DNA of 50,131 nucleotides. Origin: Candidatus Latescibacter sp. Its GTDB lineage: Bacteria > Latescibacterota > Latescibacteria > Latescibacterales > Latescibacteraceae. Under the pieces are notes generated by a model. It saw nothing but the letters and a program-made list of their open reading frames with translations, was not told where the DNA came from and did no database searches. The position numbers and the translations under genes are program-made. Shown here piece by piece: positions 31,912 to 40,580 of the stretch (position 1 is the first letter of the stretch; each line of letters starts with the position of its first letter). Location of the stretch: positions 1 to 50,131 of the forward strand of contig JAUYCD010000063.1 of NCBI GenBank assembly GCA_030692375.1, read 5' to 3'.

Positions 31912-33240
31912 CTATTTTCTCGGATCCGGTATATCCTGGCCGTCCTTGAAGATCACCCGGACAAGCTCCCCGTCTCCCGGCGCCAGGGTGAACGATACCG
32001 CCTGATAGGGGGGACGGTAGGTATGGTACAGCTCGAAGAAGCTGAGCTCCTTCGGGGTCAGGGCTTTGCGATTATAGGTTATATACTGCTTAACATCCGG
32101 GGGGATAGTGTCGATGTTATAAATCTTTTTATGATCCCGGGTATCTTTTCCTTCGCTCAGCGGAAGAGTTTTCCATTCCCCGGTTTGCTTATCGAGCATC
32201 TCGACTGAATTGACCTCCTGCAGGAACAACCGAAACTGCAGGGTTGCTTTCCGGGCAGTTTTCCAATCCTTGTTGACAGCCAGGACATATTCTTTCTTAT
32301 CCTTATCCCGGAATGTACCCATCATCAGGCCTTTTTCCATAAGCTGCACCCAATGGTCGGGAGTGGTCTGCCGCGAACCTTTGGGTACGGGAGGTGTATG
32401 GAAAACGCCGGTCGAGGTAAGGGGGAAAAGAACCGGCCCCAGCCGTTTCAACTCATGGTTGATCCCGGCGACCTGCCTGCCGGTTTCGTTCATCTCCCCC
32501 GTCTGTTTGTCGAAGAGGAGCGGGCTGAAAAACCAGAGGATTCCTTTTGCGCCGTAGGCGAGTGTGGCATAGATGTTCAGGCGGATTTTCTTTTCGTTGT
32601 CCGGCGGAGTGATCCAGTTGCGGTCCATGGAGCCGGGCACGTTTCTCTGGGTATTCACCTCGCGCCAGACAGTGAGCGGGAGGCCTGCGGCGATGGCTTC
32701 GTCACGGTGCTGTTCGAGTTTCACATACAGGGGATCCTCGACCGAGAACCACCTGTATATGCCGCCGTACCACCACGGGTACTCGTCGTAGCTGAGAAAA
32801 TCGGGCTGCACGGTGTCGATGAAAAGCCTGATCCAGTGCCCGGCTTTCTGGTTTAGGTTCACGAAGGTCAGATGGGTCGGGTCCGCCGCGTGGTATGCCT
32901 TAACCGAGTCTGCGGCTTCATACAGTTGTTTCAGGGAGATTGGCTCGTCCATGATGTCGTATCCCCAGACATCCGGGTCGCCCTTAAGCCGCGCGGCTGT
33001 CTCGAAACCGGGATGAGGAATCATGAGCTTGACTCCATACTTTTTGCAAAGGGCGAGCTTGTCGGCGGGACCGTGGAGCGTATTGAAATCTGCCTCCGCG
33101 AGCTGTTTCACCATGTTCTCGGTCAGGGCGGCAGGTGAACTATCCCCGTAGGTGAAGATCATGAACTCCGGGAGATCCTTCGCCTGTGCGGTGGCAGCTA
33201 TTATGAACGTAATAAGAATAAATAGAGCTATTTTCCGCAT
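31912..33240 (-). CDS. Secreted TIM-barrel glycoside-hydrolase-like protein
   Basis: 442-aa exported protein (signal to about AQAKD, residue 21). Residues about 25-300 have (beta/alpha)8 barrel features with VWGYDIMDEP (93-100, Glu99), which matches the acid/base position of clan A glycoside hydrolases, and LSYDEYPWW (about 148-156). The second half (LAVNKDWKTARKATLQF..) is a beta-sandwich that often caps such barrels. A nucleophile near WREVNTQRN is possible but unproven. It may be a glycosidase acting on fragments released by the neighbouring beta-helix proteins. It is on the same strand as the transglutaminase-like gene with one repeat between them. Confidence 0.65.
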   Translation of the reverse strand: MRKIALFILITFIIAATAQAKDLPEFMIFTYGDSSPAALTENMVKQLAEADFNTLHGPADKLALCKKYGVKLMIPHPGFETAARLKGDPDVWGYDIMDEPISLKQLYEAADSVKAYHAADPTHLTFVNLNQKAGHWIRLFIDTVQPDFLSYDEYPWWYGGIYRWFSVEDPLYVKLEQHRDEAIAAGLPLTVWREVNTQRNVPGSMDRNWITPPDNEKKIRLNIYATLAYGAKGILWFFSPLLFDKQTGEMNETGRQVAGINHELKRLGPVLFPLTSTGVFHTPPVPKGSRQTTPDHWVQLMEKGLMMGTFRDKDKKEYVLAVNKDWKTARKATLQFRLFLQEVNSVEMLDKQTGEWKTLPLSEGKDTRDHKKIYNIDTIPPDVKQYITYNRKALTPKELSFFELYHTYRPPYQAVSFTLAPGDGELVRVIFKDGQDIPDPRK

Positions 33241-33281
33241 GTGTTTCCTCCTTTCTTTGCTTTCCCTTTTATGCCTTTATA

Positions 33282-33480
33282 CTTGAGACATATTTTATTG
33301 GGTTTCTTTCAAATATAGATGCCGAAACAAGTTCAAAACCAGCGCATGACACGTGCACTTCGACAAGCTCAGTGCTCGGTCAGCGGACTCTGAGCTTGTC
33401 GAAGAGTCTGCTATATCCTGAACTCGTTTCAGGATCTTAACACTCAAAACATTCGCAATTATTTATGTCGTCATGTATAG
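33282..33480. mobile_element. Family A element carrying a nested second hairpin
   Basis: Left end ACTTGAGACATATTTTATTG, damaged first hairpin (GATGCCGAAACAAGTTC), then at ATGACACGTG the palindrome is broken by an insert holding CTTCGACAAGCTCAGTG and CTGAGCTTGTCGAAG, a different repeat. After it come TCCTGAACTCGTTTCAGGAT and the right end to TTATGTCGTCATGTA. It shows one palindromic repeat inserted into another. Confidence 0.75.
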
Positions 33481-33499
33481 AACCCGCGATACTATGCCC

Positions 33500-34951
33500 T
33501 CATTCTCTTCTCTCGGATTCAGGGATATGGAACCGGAACATCGAAGGGCGTATGAACCGGGGATTTTTACGGTCTCCCGAGAATCCGCCGCCGACATAGA
33601 AGAAGATAGACTCCCCTTTCTCATCCATCTCAAGGCCGTAGGGCGCTCCGGCATTATACCCGTATTTCTGGAGGTAGAAGGCGTTCAGGAAGCCGAGTAC
33701 CTTCTTTTTCCCGGTCTGTGTGTCGTACTGGACTACCGGCGTCCCGAAATCCATGGCCCGCGAGCCGACTCCGGGCATATAGTAGATATAGCGCAGTTTC
33801 GGGCTCTGGCACATGTTCGCCGTGTAGAGACCCTCGCGCCCCCAGTTGGGGCCGATAAGCTCCGTGCGGTCCTCCGCCGGCCAGAACTTGAAAAACGCGC
33901 CGTTCTCGCTGAAACACCAGAAAGCGCCCCCAGCGGTTTTGTATTCCGTATGCGAGCGGATGGGATTGGGCCTGCCGTTTGCGGGGTTGGCCGGCGCCTT
34001 CGCCTTCATTTTCGTGAACACATTGTTCCGCTGCGTGTAGCTCACGAAATACTGCTCGCCGCGATACCGCTCGCCGCTGGGATACGTCACCGTATCCGTA
34101 GAGTAGAAGATGCCGGTGTTCTTGTCGAGCATGGTGCAGCGGCGGTGCCAGGAGATTCCGTGTTTGGGCGCTCCGGCGTAAAGAGTCCGGCGGTTTTTCG
34201 TGTCGTAGACGAACACCACGCCGTCTTCTTCGGCCACTGCGAAGAATATTCCCCGTTTCCAGTCATAGTTATAGTACGGCCATGAGGAGCCCTCAAGCGG
34301 GATGCCGAGGTTCTCCAGCTTTCCACTGAACACGTTGTAATGAAACAGATAGCTTCCCTTGTATATTGTATCCCACTCCTCCTTCGTTGGGAAAGGGCCA
34401 AAGTACGACAAAAACCACATGTTCCCCTGCGGGTCGATGTCCAGGTCGCCGTGTATCTTGGAGTCGGGGTAATCCTTCGGGGTCCACTTCATGGTCTTAC
34501 GGAGATCCACCACCATACGGTGGGTTTTCGTCCCGGGGTCGTAGCGGACGATGTAGGCGTTCCCGTTGTAAGCACGATGGTCGCCGATTGAGAAGTAGAA
34601 GCAGCCGTCCGGCCCACGCGTTACATCGCCATATCCCTCCCATATGCCGCCAACTCTGGAGTTGTCGCTGTAGAGAACCGGAAGGTACCACGGCTCGTAG
34701 CCCCGGATGATGCCGAAATCCACAATCGGCGCGGCAGTCGCTACCTCGAAATCGCGAAGTAAGGGGTAGTCAGCGGGAACGGCAAGGAAATCCGGAGAGG
34801 AGTCGGTGTACATCTTTCCGGTCAGGCGGATGTTCTGTTTGTCGTACTGTGTCTCCCATTGTTTCCATTCCCCGGCGCGGTTCGGAGTCTGAGAAAAGAC
34901 GGCTGCCGAGAGGGAAAACAGGAGGGCGGAAATGAATATTTTCTTGTACAT
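33500..34951 (-). CDS. Secreted beta-propeller protein
   Basis: 483-aa exported protein (signal to about AVFSQ). It is built of repeated blade-like units such as GYGDVTRGPDGCFYFSIGDH, DLDIDPQGNMWFLSY, FAVAEEDGVVFVYDTKN and YGLEMDEKGESIFFYVGGG, about seven in number. Such propellers occur in oligogalacturonate lyase-like proteins, in sugar dehydrogenases and in binding proteins; I see no decisive catalytic motif. GGAGG precedes the ATG at 34951, and the frame upstream is D-repeat DNA and was excluded. Its place among secreted enzymes suggests a glycan role. Function remains open. Confidence 0.68.
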   Translation of the reverse strand: MYKKIFISALLFSLSAAVFSQTPNRAGEWKQWETQYDKQNIRLTGKMYTDSSPDFLAVPADYPLLRDFEVATAAPIVDFGIIRGYEPWYLPVLYSDNSRVGGIWEGYGDVTRGPDGCFYFSIGDHRAYNGNAYIVRYDPGTKTHRMVVDLRKTMKWTPKDYPDSKIHGDLDIDPQGNMWFLSYFGPFPTKEEWDTIYKGSYLFHYNVFSGKLENLGIPLEGSSWPYYNYDWKRGIFFAVAEEDGVVFVYDTKNRRTLYAGAPKHGISWHRRCTMLDKNTGIFYSTDTVTYPSGERYRGEQYFVSYTQRNNVFTKMKAKAPANPANGRPNPIRSHTEYKTAGGAFWCFSENGAFFKFWPAEDRTELIGPNWGREGLYTANMCQSPKLRYIYYMPGVGSRAMDFGTPVVQYDTQTGKKKVLGFLNAFYLQKYGYNAGAPYGLEMDEKGESIFFYVGGGFSGDRKNPRFIRPSMFRFHIPESERRE

Positions 34952-34973
34952 GCAGGTAATTCCTCCTGAAAAT

Positions 34974-35205
34974 GACTGTCTGAACCAGTGATTCGCATGA
35001 TGTAAATGATACAAGATGATAAAAGCAATATCAACAGTAATTGCTCAATCAGATCCTGAAACGAGTTCAGGATGACACGTGTCATGCCGAACTTGTTTCG
35101 GCATCTATCTCCAAACATCAACTTCTTAATTGAATACTCTCAAGCTTGTTATCTTTTCATCATCTTTTATCATTTTAATCACACAAATCAGTGGTTCAGA
35201 CAATC
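34974..35205. mobile_element. Composite D-A-D element
   Basis: Left D arm (GTCTGAACCAGTGATTCGCA, then GATGTAAATGATACAAGATG) and right inverted D arm (CTTTTCATCATCTTTTATCA to AATCAGTGGTTCAGAC) enclose an A core: ATCCTGAAACGAGTTCAGGAT, ATGACACGTGTCAT and TGCCGAACTTGTTTCGGCAT at 35052-35106. Confidence 0.78.
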
Positions 35206-35212
35206 CTTCTTT

Positions 35213-37354
35213 TTATTCCCCGAACGGAGCATCGGCATGGTTCAGCACGAACGAGGACGGTTTCCCCTTCACCCCCAGCTTGCTGACCGCCCGAACCTTC
35301 AGGGTGTTCCTCCCTGACTGGAGGAGCCATGTCCAGCGTTCACCGGTCTGTTTCCAGCCGGTGTCATCCGCATTCACCTCGAAATGGCTGAAATTCGGCG
35401 TGTAGGTCTCGAATCGGAGGAACAGGCGGTCGTTGCCGAATCCCTGGGTTGCATCCACGTGCACAAGGTTCAAATCGGGCCACATGTCCTGCGGACGGTC
35501 TGTATGCCAGGCGTACTGGCGTTTTGGGGGCGTACGGTCGTCGTACCAGTTAATGTAGCCGTCCCAGGGCCACCAGGTATTGCCGTGGGTGAGAGGGCGG
35601 GGAGTGGATTTTTCATACCAGTTGTTCCGCGGTATGAGCCGCATGAATGCAGCGTTGGCAAATCCGCTCGTAATGACCTTTCCGAAATGACTTATGAGGA
35701 TCTTATCATTCGGGGTGGCGATGCCGCGCCTGACAGGCAGCGGTTTACCCGGAAGAGTATTTCTCCAGGGAATCATGTCGTTCATCCAGTCGATCGTGTG
35801 GTTTGGGAAATAGTAGTCCAAATAGAGTTTATGGAGCTCGAGCATGTCGAGGGGTTCGGCGGTGGCGGGGTCGTAGTTGTAATGGTCGAAAAACTCAGCA
35901 TCGAAGAAAATCCATTTCCCGTACTCATCGTTCCAAACTTCGATGACCTCATGGCCGATACAGTTAATCAGCCGCGCCTGCCACCCGTACGCCATACACA
36001 TCCCACCGAGGACGTTGGCGAACTGGATGCACATGCCGCCTCCGCCGCTGGTATCTATGCGTCTGAGAATGGAGAGGGCATCCCATCCGGGATATTCCGG
36101 AAGCGTCCCGCCGGGATACCAGCGCTTGAATACATAGTGCAGGAGCTTCACCTGGGCGTCGAACTCCGTGCGGCTGCCGGCGATGACCTCATCGAGGTTT
36201 TCACGTTTCCGCAGCTCGGAGAATTCGGGCCGGTCCCATTTTTCCCATTCCCAGGGGAGCGAGGAGTACGAAATCGGGGGATTGTCAGCTTCGACCACAC
36301 GTATGTTTTGGTGAAGCGGGACGCGCTGGTTGAGCTCGGCGGTGAGCTGCATCGACTTGATTACGGGGCTTTTGAGCGGGTTCTTCGTTGAGAGCACCAT
36401 GCGGAACTGCACATACCGCCGGTTGAGCGCCGCGCCGCCGGTCTCATAATCGACCGCCGCCCCCTGGCCGATGAACTGGTAGGGTTCCCATTCCGATGAG
36501 AACGGATCGGGATCGCTTCCTCTCCGGATAAAGCATTCCACCGTCGTTTCTTCCGGCGCCTCGGAACGCAGGGAGAATTTCAGCTTCCGAATCTCGCGCT
36601 GGGGGACGATTGTATCCTTCGCATCCCCCTTCCAGAGGTCTATGACCGGACTTGCGAGCCATCCGGTTTTCACAGAGCGGTCGAGGCTGAGACGGATTGA
36701 ATACTCTGCCGCTGTCTGCCCGAGGGGGCCGAAAGGGCTTCGTTTCCATGTTTCTCCGCCGTCCAGGGATTTAAACGAGGTTTCCCCCACATGCGCGGGA
36801 TCGCCGCCGCCGTCCTCGAATTCATCCGCGCGGGAAAGGTACACCTGCCATCCATCCTGCTCCGATGAGGCTTCCGGGCAGGAGAGGTCGATAGTGTTCT
36901 TCCCTTTCACCAGCCATTCCGCGGGGAACTCGTTCCAACGGTACATCTCACGGTTTTTTTTCTCATCCCAGGAATCGATCCGGGTGGGTTTGCCGTTCAC
37001 TTTCAGGGAAAGCGGGAATTTCCCCTTGCGGGAGACGAAGTAAACGAGCCATGCCTTGCGGGCGCGGGGATCCTCGAGGAAGAAAAGTTTCCTCGCCTGC
37101 TGCTTTCCCCATATGACATCGTTCGAGATTCCCTTTTCGCTCGCCCCGGAACCCGGGGAATCATTTTCCACAAGCTCCATGTTGAAAAGCTGGACTCCGC
37201 CTCCCGGCGCTTTCATAACCATGTGCATGAAGCCGGTTTCATAGACCTTGAGGGCATCGCCGCCCCAGGAGGTGGTGACCTTTTCCTGAGCGGGAGCGGA
37301 ACCACCTGAAAGGGAAAGCGCGATGACGATGGCCGTGTTCAGAAGGTATTTCAT
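35213..37354 (-). CDS. Secreted transglutaminase-like protein, paralogue 2
   Basis: 713-aa exported protein (signal to about SAPAQ, residue 23). Architecture as in the paralogue at 29657: N-terminal binding-like beta block with WLVKGKNTIDLSC, middle block with WLASPVIDLWKGDAKD, transglutaminase-like core with Cys442 in GGGMCIQFANV, His in CIGHEVIEVWND and Asp in WIFFDAE, and the shared end RFETYTPNFSHFEVNADDT. C-terminal regions of the two genes are near-identical in protein and very similar in DNA, the middle less so. The start at 37354 follows AAAAAAGGACACGGA. A D arm ends a few bases after the stop codon. Confidence 0.72.
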   Translation of the reverse strand: MKYLLNTAIVIALSLSGGSAPAQEKVTTSWGGDALKVYETGFMHMVMKAPGGGVQLFNMELVENDSPGSGASEKGISNDVIWGKQQARKLFFLEDPRARKAWLVYFVSRKGKFPLSLKVNGKPTRIDSWDEKKNREMYRWNEFPAEWLVKGKNTIDLSCPEASSEQDGWQVYLSRADEFEDGGGDPAHVGETSFKSLDGGETWKRSPFGPLGQTAAEYSIRLSLDRSVKTGWLASPVIDLWKGDAKDTIVPQREIRKLKFSLRSEAPEETTVECFIRRGSDPDPFSSEWEPYQFIGQGAAVDYETGGAALNRRYVQFRMVLSTKNPLKSPVIKSMQLTAELNQRVPLHQNIRVVEADNPPISYSSLPWEWEKWDRPEFSELRKRENLDEVIAGSRTEFDAQVKLLHYVFKRWYPGGTLPEYPGWDALSILRRIDTSGGGGMCIQFANVLGGMCMAYGWQARLINCIGHEVIEVWNDEYGKWIFFDAEFFDHYNYDPATAEPLDMLELHKLYLDYYFPNHTIDWMNDMIPWRNTLPGKPLPVRRGIATPNDKILISHFGKVITSGFANAAFMRLIPRNNWYEKSTPRPLTHGNTWWPWDGYINWYDDRTPPKRQYAWHTDRPQDMWPDLNLVHVDATQGFGNDRLFLRFETYTPNFSHFEVNADDTGWKQTGERWTWLLQSGRNTLKVRAVSKLGVKGKPSSFVLNHADAPFGE

Positions 37355-37410
37355 TCCGTGTCCTTTTTTTAGTGAAGTTATATATTGCCCTGTTCCCGGT
37401 TGAACCGTAT

Positions 37411-37800
37411 GTCTGAACCGCGGATGATCAGGATGAATGGATGACCGGGATGAAAGATTGCTTTTCGAAAAGATACAAAGATAGTCTGAACCACTGATTC
37501 GCATGATGTAAATGATAAAAGATGATACTTCTCCGATAAACAATTCAAGAATGTATTGTCATCGACAAATGCCTAATCAAGTTCGGAATGATGTATTCCA
37601 GGAGCACAGGATTATTGCTCCGGCGAATAAATATTGATTCCAATACTTGGAATAGATGCCGAAACAAGTTCGGCATGACGTCATCCGATGTCACTCTTTA
37701 ATTACCGGAGCAATATCGAGGCTTATACAAAACACTCATTCCTTAATTTTTCATCATCTTTAATCATATTTATCATACACATCAGTGGTTCAGACAATCC
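37411..37800. mobile_element. Composite D-A-D element with an extra D remnant
   Basis: A degenerate D unit (TGTCTGAACCGCGGATGATC) starts at 37411. The full left D arm runs from 37482 (AGTCTGAACCACTGATTCGC), and the inverted right D arm ends at 37800 (CATCAGTGGTTCAGACAATC). Between them are a degraded A hairpin near 37565 and a clear one at 37655-37680 (GATGCCGAAACAAGTTCGGC). The 476-bp gap holds no gene. Confidence 0.75.
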
Positions 37801-37830
37801 TTTATCCCTTCATTCTTCATCCATTTCTTT

Positions 37831-38748
37831 TTACTCTTTCGTCCTCTTTATTTTATCATTCTTCTCCCAATCCTCACGGACCGCGAAATAGAGGAATTTC
37901 ACCGGCTTGTCCGTATGGTTGATGTTGGAATGGGTGCAGTCGCCGTAAGGCGGGCAGAGGTAGGCGGTTCCGGGAGACTGCATGCGGATTTGTTTCCCCA
38001 GAAAGAGGATGCTCGTTCCCTCAAGGCTTGTCCAGACCTCCTCGCAGCCCTCAAGGTGCGCATGGGGATGCCCGATGGTCATGGGATCGAACACGATGGC
38101 GTTCACATACTCGATAATGGATAGTTCCTTCCCGATATTGAATGCGGTTTTGATTATCATTGACCAGTGGCCGTTGGAAGAGGAGATGGGCAGGGTGTTC
38201 TCGTCTACAGTGAGCATTTCTTTTGGCGGCTTGAACGAAGAACTGACAATCGGCTCTGCAATGAGATACATGGTCAGGGGCTCATCACCGGTATTGGTCA
38301 TCTGGAAGGAGCACTTGTCGGGAATGAACACGAAAATTCCCTCGCGGAGGTCGGCGGTCTTCTGTCCGGACTTGATTACCCCTTTCCCGGAGAGAAAGTA
38401 AAGAATCACCTGTTCCCCGGAGAGCGCCGTCGGAGTGGTCGAGGCGCGGGCGTAGAGGCTCGCATGGCTGAAACGGTTCACAAACTTGAGCACTGCCCCT
38501 TTACGGGTGGGGTGCGCCGGGTCTCCCCTGGTTAGGACATCGCGCTCCACCAGGGAACCGTAGGTGTGACGGGGCTGCGAATCGCGCCAGTTGCTGATGT
38601 AGAGGTCGATATCGGGATCCTTTCCCGGAGTATAGGGAGAGGAGTCGAGTCTCCGCACCTCGACCGGCCCGGCGGCGCTCTGGGAAAATGAAACTGCGGG
38701 CAGAGTGAACATAAAAAAAAGCATCAAAGAAAGAAATCTTGCTGACAT
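37831..38748 (-). CDS. Secreted bicupin protein
   Basis: 305-aa exported protein (signal to about SFSQS, residue 24) with two cupin-like folds. The first (about 85-170: ILYFLSGKGVIKSG, GIFVFIPDKCSFQM) has few metal ligands. The second (about 215-295) has HPHAHLEGCEEVW, a His-rich metal site, and PPYGDCTHSNINHTDKPV. Bicupins of this kind occur as sugar-acid or uronate-converting proteins, but others only bind. GGAGG lies 9 bp before the ATG. It stands between the second transglutaminase-like gene and the membrane acyltransferase. Substrate unknown. Confidence 0.68.
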   Translation of the reverse strand: MSARFLSLMLFFMFTLPAVSFSQSAAGPVEVRRLDSSPYTPGKDPDIDLYISNWRDSQPRHTYGSLVERDVLTRGDPAHPTRKGAVLKFVNRFSHASLYARASTTPTALSGEQVILYFLSGKGVIKSGQKTADLREGIFVFIPDKCSFQMTNTGDEPLTMYLIAEPIVSSSFKPPKEMLTVDENTLPISSSNGHWSMIIKTAFNIGKELSIIEYVNAIVFDPMTIGHPHAHLEGCEEVWTSLEGTSILFLGKQIRMQSPGTAYLCPPYGDCTHSNINHTDKPVKFLYFAVREDWEKNDKIKRTKE

Positions 38749-38929
38749 GGCAGAATCCCTCCTGAAACAGTACAGAATACAAAAATAGGGAAAGGCTTTC
38801 TGCGAATGTACAATAACCGTTGGGACGGGTCAAGCTATTTGTCCGCAACTTTTTTATTGACAAGTGTGATACAGTTCCGTTGTTTTAAGGAAAACCGAAC
38901 CTTTCCTTTGCCTCGAAGGAATTATATTC

Positions 38930-40021
38930 ATGAGCGGCGAACAGAAACTTCTCTCCCAAAAGGGCCGTCTGGAATCTCTCGATGCTTTCCGTGGACTGAC
39001 CATGATCCTCCTGGTCTCGGGCGGATTCGGCCTTTCCTATCTGAAAGATTACCCGTTTTGGGGATTCTTTGCGCAGCAGGTCACCCACCATCCCTGGCAC
39101 GGCATGTATTTCTGGGACCTGATCCAGCCCTTTTTCATGTTCATCGTCGGGGTGGCCATGCCATTTTCCTTTGCCCGAAGGTGGGAGCGCGGCGAAACCT
39201 GGGGGAAAAGCCTCCTCCATGTTCTCAAGCGGTCGGTCATCCTGTTTTTTCTGGGAGTTATGCTCCACTGCTACTACAGCGGGAAACCGGTCTGGGAATT
39301 GTGGAATGTCCTGACCCAGCTTTCGTTCACCTATCTCATCGCCTTTCTCCTCATGCGGAAGCAAATCCGCACCCAGATCGTCGTCTCTTTCGCCATTCTC
39401 TTCCTCGATTACCTCGCCTACCGGTTCATTCCGCTTCCGGGGGTGACCGATCCCTGGGCGAAAGACAGTAACCTGGGGGCTTACATGGATCAAATCCTCA
39501 TGGGCAAGATCAATCCGGGAGGCGGCTGGGTGGCCATCAATTTTATCGGCTCCACCGCGCACACGATGTGGGGGGTCATCGCCGGGCTGGTTCTCATGAG
39601 CGGCCGTCCAGCCCTGCGGAAAGTCTGGCTCCTCGCAGCAGCGGGTGTCACAGGCGTCCTTCTCGGTCTGGCGCTGGACCCGGTTATCCCTATTGTGAAG
39701 CGCATCTGCACCGCCTCGTTCATCATCGAGAGCGGCGGATGGTGTCTCCTGGTTCTATCCCTCTTCTATTGGCTTGTCGATGTCCGGGGATACCGGAAAT
39801 GGGCAACTGTGCTGGTCATCGCCGGGATGAACCCAATTTTCCTCTACCTTTTCGACGAGCTCCTGGGGAGATGGACGAATAACTTCCTGGCAATCTTTAC
39901 CATGCCGTTTCTCCGTTACCTCGGAGATGCCGGAAAGGTTATGCAGAGGAACATCGTGCTCCTGGCGATCTGGTACCTGGCGTACTGGCTGTATAAACGG
40001 AAGATTGTGTTGAGGATATGA
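38930..40021 (+). CDS. HGSNAT/DUF5009-like membrane acyltransferase
   Basis: 363-aa integral membrane protein with about ten hydrophobic helices. RLESLDAFRGLTMILLV (13-29) and FWDLIQPFFMFIVGVAMPFS are hallmarks of the family that includes human heparan-alpha-glucosaminide N-acetyltransferase and bacterial DUF5009/DUF1624 proteins. GSTAHTMWGVIAG (about 209-221) carries the conserved His thought to be acetylated. These enzymes are thought to move acetyl from cytoplasmic acetyl-CoA to sugars outside. The gene is divergent from the secreted bicupin. It may modify the same glycan, which is an inference. Confidence 0.8.
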   Translation: MSGEQKLLSQKGRLESLDAFRGLTMILLVSGGFGLSYLKDYPFWGFFAQQVTHHPWHGMYFWDLIQPFFMFIVGVAMPFSFARRWERGETWGKSLLHVLKRSVILFFLGVMLHCYYSGKPVWELWNVLTQLSFTYLIAFLLMRKQIRTQIVVSFAILFLDYLAYRFIPLPGVTDPWAKDSNLGAYMDQILMGKINPGGGWVAINFIGSTAHTMWGVIAGLVLMSGRPALRKVWLLAAAGVTGVLLGLALDPVIPIVKRICTASFIIESGGWCLLVLSLFYWLVDVRGYRKWATVLVIAGMNPIFLYLFDELLGRWTNNFLAIFTMPFLRYLGDAGKVMQRNIVLLAIWYLAYWLYKRKIVLRI

Positions 40022-40055
40022 TGTCATCCCCGGCGCGCTGGTTCGTTAAAAACGC

Positions 40056-40098
40056 TTTAGTTTTATAAATACCTTGCTATATTATGTTCATAATATAG
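40056..40098 (+). promoter_or_regulatory. Promoter with a perfect inverted repeat, likely HicB operator
   Basis: TTTAGT (40056-40061), 16-bp spacer, TATATT (40078-40083). The perfect 10-bp arms CTATATTATG / CATAATATAG with TT between (40077-40098) cover the -10 region and probable start site, so a bound repressor would block transcription. It lies 51 bp before the hicB start. Confidence 0.6.
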
Positions 40099-40149
40099 AA
40101 CGGAGCAATCAAAGTCATTGAAATGTTTTACTCTATGAAAGAGATTCTC

Positions 40150-40341
40150 ATGAAACAAAAATTGCAAATGGTTTACTGGAAAAGCGATCATTTCTGGCTC
40201 GGGAAACTTCTCGAACATCCTGAAATCATGACCCAGGGCGAAACTCTTGAGGAGTTGGAGGAAAATCTGAAAGAAGCCTACTTTCTTATGGTGATGGAAG
40301 ATGTACCTCAAAAACATCAAACCAAAGAAATCATCCTGTGA
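40150..40341 (+). CDS. hicB: HicB-like antitoxin, second copy
   Basis: 63-aa short HicB: MVYWKSDHFWLGKLLEHPEI (7-26), GETLEELEENLKEAYFLM and a charged end. It is the minimal RNase H-like fold without a separate DNA-binding tail. Upstream in-frame ATGs (40123, 40135) are possible, but family alignment and the nearby AAAGAG favour 40150. It overlaps hicA by GTGA. The strong inverted repeat in its promoter suggests autoregulation. It is distinct in sequence from the HicB at 23288, so the window has two unrelated HicBA modules. Confidence 0.8.
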   Translation: MKQKLQMVYWKSDHFWLGKLLEHPEIMTQGETLEELEENLKEAYFLMVMEDVPQKHQTKEIIL

Positions 40342-40520
40342 AACGAAGTGATTTAATCAGACAGCTTAAGGAACAGGGTTGCATCCTACACAGACATGGA
40401 AGCCGGCATGACATCTATCTCAATCCCTCCACCGGCCAGAAGCAGCCTGTACCCCGCCATAATGAAATCGACGATGTCCTGGCAAAGCATATCATGAAAT
40501 ACCTTGGGCTTATGCTATGA
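40338..40520 (+). CDS. hicA: HicA-like mRNA interferase toxin
   Basis: 60-aa HicA with complete dsRBD-like fold: MKRSDLIRQLKEQGCILHRH, then GSRHDIYLNP with the catalytic-type His and QPVPRHNEIDDVLAKHI before the last helix. HicA cleaves mRNA when free of HicB. The start is GTG, within a GTGA overlap with hicB. The frame is intact, in contrast to the damaged hicA at 23530. Length and the terminal KYLGL fit the family. Confidence 0.85.
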   Translation: MKRSDLIRQLKEQGCILHRHGSRHDIYLNPSTGQKQPVPRHNEIDDVLAKHIMKYLGLML

Positions 40521-40580
40521 GAGGTATCATTTCCGAACCGGCGATGCCTTTTTTTATCCTCAGGGGAAAATGCAGCGAAC

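Noticed and set aside
35384-36391. 335-codon frame on the plus strand
   Set aside because: It is a mirror of the second transglutaminase-like gene in the same GC-rich region, with no family similarity.
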